Assembly: GCA_031270755.1 (NCBI GenBank)
Contig: JAISWV010000165.1
Coordinates: 1 to 8,405, forward strand
Length of the DNA stretch: 8,405 nt
Origin: Synergistaceae bacterium
GTDB taxonomy: Bacteria > Synergistota > Synergistia > Synergistales > Aminobacteriaceae
Reading direction: 5' to 3'
Position numbers and translations under genes: made by a program. The notes under the pieces were generated by a model. That model ran no database searches, was not told the origin of the DNA, and was given only the letters and a program-made list of their open reading frames with translations. This document shows, piece after piece, positions 6,808 to 8,405 of this stretch (positions within the stretch are counted from its first letter, which is position 1; every line of letters begins with the position of its first letter).

Positions 6808-7344
6808 GTGAAAAAGCTGATCACGGCCACGCTTGCGACGTCGTTGTTTTTGTCCTCTGGAGCGGCGGCGGAAGAAGCGATCAGAGCGTCGGCGCGGGAT
6901 GCTCCCGCGGAGATTGTATCGCCGGTGCCGTTTCTGTCCCGGTTGCCGTCGAACGCGAAGATCGTCTCGATAAAGCCTCTGATAGAGGAAGCCGGATTTC
7001 TGGCGGTGTATTGCCGGGAATACAGGGTACTTGTGACGGAGTATGTGGGAAACGGGCCTAAATCCAAGAGCGAGATGTATTACGACGCGGTGATTTTGCG
7101 TCCGAAATTGGCGGAATATTACTGGCAGCGCGCCGTCGATGTTGGCGAAGCGTTGCGGGAGTTCAGAAATTACGAGCGAAAACTTGAGGAACATCGACGG
7201 GAGCGGGAAGCTGAACGAGTCGCAAAGCTGGAGACGTCCACATCCAACAAGCCGGATAAGCCGGACAAAAAGGTTTCCGGCAGCAAGAACGAATCTTTTA
7301 AGGTTAGAACGGTAAGGAAGCCGAAGGACAGGAAACACAAGTAG
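6808..7344 (+). CDS. Exported protein of unknown family, downstream of trbG
   Basis: I do not recognise this 178-residue protein. It begins with a Sec signal peptide (KKLITATLATSLFLSSGAAA, likely cut before E22) and no lipobox cysteine. A compact region follows at about 38-112, with alternating beta-like stretches (KIVSIKPLI, GFLAVYCREYRVLVTEYVG) and one conserved-looking Cys69. Residues 112-145 form a highly charged helix or coiled coil, and the last 35 residues are a disordered Lys-rich tail (SNKPDKPDKK to RKPKDRKHK). It starts 14 bases after trbG in what looks like the same operon, so a periplasmic accessory role in the transfer apparatus is a reasonable inference. In RP4 this slot holds the lipoprotein TrbH, but nothing here resembles TrbH or VirB10/TrbI. 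The gene ends 21 bases before the putative replication initiator. Confidence 0.8.
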   Translation: MKKLITATLATSLFLSSGAAAEEAIRASARDAPAEIVSPVPFLSRLPSNAKIVSIKPLIEEAGFLAVYCREYRVLVTEYVGNGPKSKSEMYYDAVILRPKLAEYYWQRAVDVGEALREFRNYERKLEEHRREREAERVAKLETSTSNKPDKPDKKVSGSKNESFKVRTVRKPKDRKHK

Positions 7345-7365
7345 ATAAAGAAGGGGGCGGCGCAA

Positions 7366-8405
7366 ATGGAAGATACTTTGGGAGCGACATCGGCATCGTC
7401 AGCGCCATCGATTGCTTCGAGAGATGTTCTCATTGATAAACGCCGGCATTGGGAAGCGCGAGTAGAGATGAATATTTTGCGTATTCCCGAATTGACGGCA
7501 TATGAAAAACTTGTTTATATCGTTTTGTGCGGACATGCCGACAGAAGCGGCGGAGCTTTCCCTTCAATCGCTGTACTCGCGCAATTTTCGAGCTGTTCTA
7601 AGCGTCAGGTTTTTCGCGCGTTGATTATGCTGGAAAAATGCGGGTTGGTCGGGCGCATTCCGCGAGTTGTCCCCGGCAAGGGACAGATTTGCAATCTTTA
7701 TGAAATTCATGATTTTGAAGATTATGTTCCTTTAAGCGAAGCCGTGGATATGCCGGATGAAGCTCGCCCTGACGAGCAGTTTCCTTCGGAGTCAGTCACT
7801 CCCCCCTGTGACTGTCAGTTACCCCATCTTGTGACTGACACTCACCCCCCTGTGACTGACAGTCACCCCACCCCGTGCCTGTCAGTCATGCCCCCCGTGA
7901 CTGACAGTCATCCCACCCCGTGCCTGTCAGTCATGCCCCCCGTGACTGACAGGCACACCCCCCATGACTGTCAGTCACACGTAACAGCTCCATATAACAG
8001 CTCCAAATATAACAATACCTCCTTCGGAGGCGGGGAACCACCTTCGGCGGTCCCCCGTATACCTCCTCCCTTCGGTCGGAGGGAAGCCGGGGCTTCCGCT
8101 GAAAAAGAGATGGAGGACAAATCAAAACCAAAACCGGCAAACTTGGAGATTCCGTACCGCATGAAGCAGCCGGCAGAATATTTCCTGCTGAAAACGAAGC
8201 GGACGGATATCACCGAATCCGAGGTTGAGGCTTTGCGGAAACTAGACAAAATACATACAGCGGCGCGCGTCAATCGCGAAATAGACGCCACGGCGAAGGA
8301 TTTCGCGCAGCGGGGTAAGGAGCTTGAGTCGCTTTCCCTGGACTATATTTTTGCCAAACTACGTCACCAACAGACTCTTCCCGCGCCGGGAAGTACAGAT
8401 AAACG
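7366..8405 (+). CDS. Winged-helix replication initiator-like protein, partial at the window end
   Basis: The frame is open from ATG 7366 (GGGGG at 7353-7357, 8 bases upstream) to the window end, giving 346 codons with no stop. Residues 36-100 form a winged helix-turn-helix of the HTH_36 type found in plasmid and phage replication proteins: TAYEKLVYIVLCGHAD, then FPSIAVLAQFSSCSKRQVFRALIMLEKCGLV with a turn around 75-80. Residues 142-206 are low-complexity, rich in Pro, His, Thr and Cys, and include two exact copies of VTDSHPTPCLSVMPP (163-177, 178-192). This protein sequence appears to be dictated by a DNA iteron array. A Gly/Pro-rich linker (220-245) coincides with hairpins, and a helical charged region (250-346) could be a partner-binding domain. 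Initiator function is inferred from the HTH plus embedded origin-like DNA; a transcription regulator is the alternative. The C-terminus lies outside. Confidence 0.8.
   Translation, partial: MEDTLGATSASSAPSIASRDVLIDKRRHWEARVEMNILRIPELTAYEKLVYIVLCGHADRSGGAFPSIAVLAQFSSCSKRQVFRALIMLEKCGLVGRIPRVVPGKGQICNLYEIHDFEDYVPLSEAVDMPDEARPDEQFPSESVTPPCDCQLPHLVTDTHPPVTDSHPTPCLSVMPPVTDSHPTPCLSVMPPVTDRHTPHDCQSHVTAPYNSSKYNNTSFGGGEPPSAVPRIPPPFGRREAGASAEKEMEDKSKPKPANLEIPYRMKQPAEYFLLKTKRTDITESEVEALRKLDKIHTAARVNREIDATAKDFAQRGKELESLSLDYIFAKLRHQQTLPAPGSTDK
7785..7978 (+). repeat. Nine-unit palindromic iteron array inside the initiator gene
   Basis: Consensus GTGACTGACAGTCAC: two 7-bp complementary arms around one central base, so each unit reads nearly the same on both strands. 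Copies start at 7785 (right arm only), 7808, 7831, 7852, 7875, 7897, 7920, 7942 and 7964. The copy at 7852 is perfect; most others differ from the palindrome at one position and those at 7875 and 7920 at two. Start-to-start spacing is 23, 23, 21, 23, 22, 23, 22, 22, close to two helical turns, so successive sites face the same side of the helix. Spacers of 6-8 bases are almost pure C on this strand. Such arrays are typical binding sites for plasmid and phage initiators; the dimeric symmetry suits a winged-helix protein. Confidence 0.93.
7852..7941 (+). repeat. 45-bp tandem duplication within the iteron array
   Basis: Positions 7852-7896 and 7897-7941 are identical at 44 of 45 bases (C at 7866 against T at 7911). 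Each copy holds two iterons, and 45 bp equals 15 codons, so the duplication keeps the reading frame and yields the repeated VTDSHPTPCLSVMPP. The high identity suggests recent expansion by slippage or recombination. Confidence 0.95.
7982..8019 (+). repeat. Tandem AT-rich 13-mers, candidate DNA-unwinding element
   Basis: TAACAGCTCCATA (7982-7994) is followed directly by TAACAGCTCCAAA (7995-8007), identical at 12 of 13 bases, then a degenerate third copy TAACAATACC (8010-8019). The stretch is clearly more AT-rich than its surroundings and starts four bases after the last iteron. AT-rich 13-mers beside initiator-binding sites are the standard melting region of many bacterial and plasmid origins; that function is inferred here. 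Confidence 0.6.
8018..8096. other. Cluster of four hairpins, three built on CCTTCGG
   Basis: Four inverted repeats lie side by side in the coding sequence. CCTCC/GGAGG encloses TTC at 8018-8030. An 11-bp stem at 8032-8042/8046-8056 encloses TTC and has two A-C mismatches on this strand that become G-U wobbles on the other strand. CCTCC/GGAGG at 8065-8069/8078-8082 has a C(TTCG)G inside. GAAGCC/GGCTTC is at 8083-8096. They encode a Gly/Pro-rich linker. No T-run follows, so they do not look like terminators; single-strand origin or priming signals, or an RNA structure, are possibilities. Confidence 0.6.

Larger units (their letters stand above)
7785..8096. other. Putative replication origin embedded in the initiator gene
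   Basis: Iterons, AT-rich 13-mers and hairpins occur in this order within the middle of the winged-helix gene. The layout parallels phage lambda, where the origin lies inside O, and RepA_N plasmids, where iterons lie inside rep. No perfect DnaA box was noticed. The assignment is an inference from architecture, not from a known relative. Confidence 0.55.

Noticed and set aside
6808..7344. TrbI/VirB10 or TrbH identity for the gene after trbG
   Set aside because: It is much too short for VirB10, has no Pro-rich periplasmic region followed by a beta-barrel domain, and has no lipobox as TrbH would.
7785..7978. CRISPR array
   Set aside because: Units are 15 bp with spacers of only 6-8 nearly identical C-rich bases, inside a coding frame; CRISPR arrays have longer repeats and unique spacers of 25-40 bp.
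8018..8096. Rho-independent terminator
   Set aside because: The stems are GC-rich but no T-run follows, and the reading frame continues through them for at least 300 more bases.
7971..8291. 106-codon minus-strand ORF
   Set aside because: It mirrors the hairpins and linker of the initiator gene; no ribosome binding site or domain supports it.

Overview
The window is a compact, one-strand block: every supported gene reads left to right, with short gaps or overlaps and strong purine-rich ribosome binding sites, several in front of TTG or GTG starts. The genes point to a diderm (Gram-negative-type) host, because an outer-membrane secretin and periplasmic TrbG/VirB9 and TrbF/VirB8 proteins are encoded. 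They also point to a mobile replicon (plasmid, integrative conjugative element or similar) rather than ordinary chromosome. I cannot name the species from the sequence; Synergistota-like or another less common diderm lineage is only a guess.

Layout. (1) 1-676: an SSB gene whose conserved OB-fold sequence runs upstream of any usable start codon (truncated or frameshifted), then a 57-residue cysteine-rich protein ending in a putative sliding-clamp-binding motif. (2) 693-5021: a type II secretion / type IV pilus module made of a secretin, a GspE/PilB-family ATPase with all its hallmark motifs, and a small membrane protein with a prepilin-like N-terminus of GspK/PilX type. (3) 4996-6793: TrbF (VirB8) and TrbG (VirB9), parts of a conjugative type IV secretion system; trbF overlaps the pilin-like gene, so the two modules are physically interlocked. 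(4) 6808-7344: an exported protein of unknown family. (5) 7366-8405 (open at the window end): a winged-helix protein resembling plasmid/phage replication initiators.

The most striking element lies inside the last gene. Positions 7785-7978 hold nine copies of a near-palindromic 15-mer (GTGACTGACAGTCAC, odd central base) spaced 21-23 bp apart, i.e. about two helical turns. Two tandem AT-rich 13-mers follow, then a cluster of hairpins. This order (DNA-binding domain, iterons in the middle of the coding sequence, AT-rich repeats) resembles the origin-within-initiator arrangement of phage lambda O and of RepA_N plasmids. I infer that it is the replication origin of this element.

How the parts may fit together: the initiator and SSB serve replication, the TrbF/TrbG proteins serve DNA transfer, and the secretin/ATPase/pilin-like genes could build a thin pilus for mating contact (as on R64-type IncI plasmids) or replace part of the outer-membrane channel. 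VirB10/TrbI, VirB4, VirB6, a relaxase, an inner-membrane platform protein, a major pilin and a prepilin peptidase are all absent from this window and would have to lie outside it.
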